Origin: Vulcanisaeta sp. UBA163
Lineage (GTDB): Archaea > Thermoproteota > Thermoprotei > Thermoproteales > Thermocladiaceae
NCBI GenBank assembly: GCA_002496475.1
Contig: DAJV01000131.1
Location: forward strand, 1-5,086
Length of the DNA: 5,086 bases
Direction: 5' to 3'
The translations under genes were made by a program, and so were the position numbers. Within the stretch, counting starts at the first letter, position 1. Every line of letters begins with the position of its first letter. Below, piece by piece: positions 4,857 through 5,086 of this stretch. Under the pieces are notes generated by a model, which saw only the letters and a program-made list of their open reading frames with translations, did no database searches and was not told the DNA's origin.

Positions 4857-5086
4857 CTACCTGCAAGTATTATGCTCCCTGATTACTCTATTAAATAATT
4901 CATGATCCCTAGTGGCCATGTCCATGAGCTCACCCTTTAGGATTTTCCTTGATGTTTGCCCACCATGAACTCTATACTTAGTTAGGACAATTGGTTCATG
5001 AAGTATGACGTAGCATTGACTTAGTACCAGTATAAAAAATAGGGCATCCGAATATAGGTTAATACCTTCAATGAGGCCAAGCCTAC
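4857..5086 (-). CDS. Family 2 glycosyltransferase, C-terminal 75 residues (runs off the window)
   Basis: The minus strand is open from the window edge to TAG 4859-4857, giving 75 residues without a start; the rest of the gene lies beyond 5086. The fragment begins RLGLIEGINLYSDALFFILV and contains SDALF, then a short strand (CYVILHEPIVL) leading into KYRVHGGQTSR at residues 36-46. This pattern, an acidic residue in an amphipathic helix followed by the 'epl..YRvHggn.S' block, is typical of the end of GT-A fold family 2 glycosyltransferases, which transfer sugars from nucleotide-sugar donors in cell-surface glycan or protein glycosylation. The remainder is a charged helical tail. The DXD donor-binding motif would lie upstream, outside the window. 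Codon use and frame look intact. The decayed surface-protein gene follows 63 bases downstream with its own TATA box, so co-transcription is not required. Family assignment is good for such a short piece; acceptor and sugar are unknown. Confidence 0.72.
   Translation of the reverse strand, partial: RLGLIEGINLYSDALFFILVLSQCYVILHEPIVLTKYRVHGGQTSRKILKGELMDMATRDHELFNRVIREHNTCR

Noticed and set aside
1..5086. CRISPR array, tRNA, rRNA or insertion sequence.
   Set aside because: No regularly spaced repeats, no tRNA-like TTCGA arm with matching stems, no rRNA motifs and no transposase-like frame with terminal inverted repeats were seen.

Overview
The window looks like chromosome from a hyperthermophilic crenarchaeon, most likely a member of the Thermoproteales related to Vulcanisaeta or Caldivirga. 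This rests on a four-subunit 2-oxoacid:ferredoxin oxidoreductase, TATA boxes 26-29 bases in front of start codons (leaderless transcription), GTG starts, purine-rich ribosome binding sites only at internal operon genes, T-run terminators and AGG/AGA/ATA-rich codon use. The genus is an inference and was not tested by any search.

Layout. At the left, a small protein with two CBS domains reads rightwards (49-486). It converges on a leftward operon that fills 522-3234 and encodes, in transcription order, the alpha, beta, delta and gamma subunits of a 2-oxoacid:ferredoxin oxidoreductase, probably 2-oxoglutarate-specific (KorABDC). All three junctions overlap (4, 11 and 11 bases) and the internal starts have good ribosome binding sites, so the subunits are probably translationally coupled. 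A 111-base AT-rich divergent intergenic region separates this operon from a rightward gene for a membrane-anchored ClpP-fold serine peptidase of the SDH/DUF114 type (3346-4233).

The right-hand end (4291-5086) contains no long ATG-initiated frame, but it is not empty. The minus strand holds the last 75 codons of a family 2 glycosyltransferase running in from beyond the window (4857-5086). Next comes a decayed gene (4291-4793) for a small surface protein with an N-terminal and a C-terminal membrane helix. That gene is broken by two in-frame TAA codons and one frameshift, yet it keeps its promoter, both helices and a recognisable beta-rich ectodomain.

Working together: alpha and beta form the thiamine-diphosphate catalytic core, gamma completes the CoA-dependent enzyme, and delta passes electrons through two [4Fe-4S] clusters to external ferredoxin. 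The CBS protein, the peptidase and the cell-surface genes have no evident functional link to it. I found no new multi-gene system. The most noteworthy points are the near-identical 11-base overlaps at two operon junctions, the decayed surface protein with its first stop inside a quasi-palindrome, and a possible operator in the divergent promoter region.
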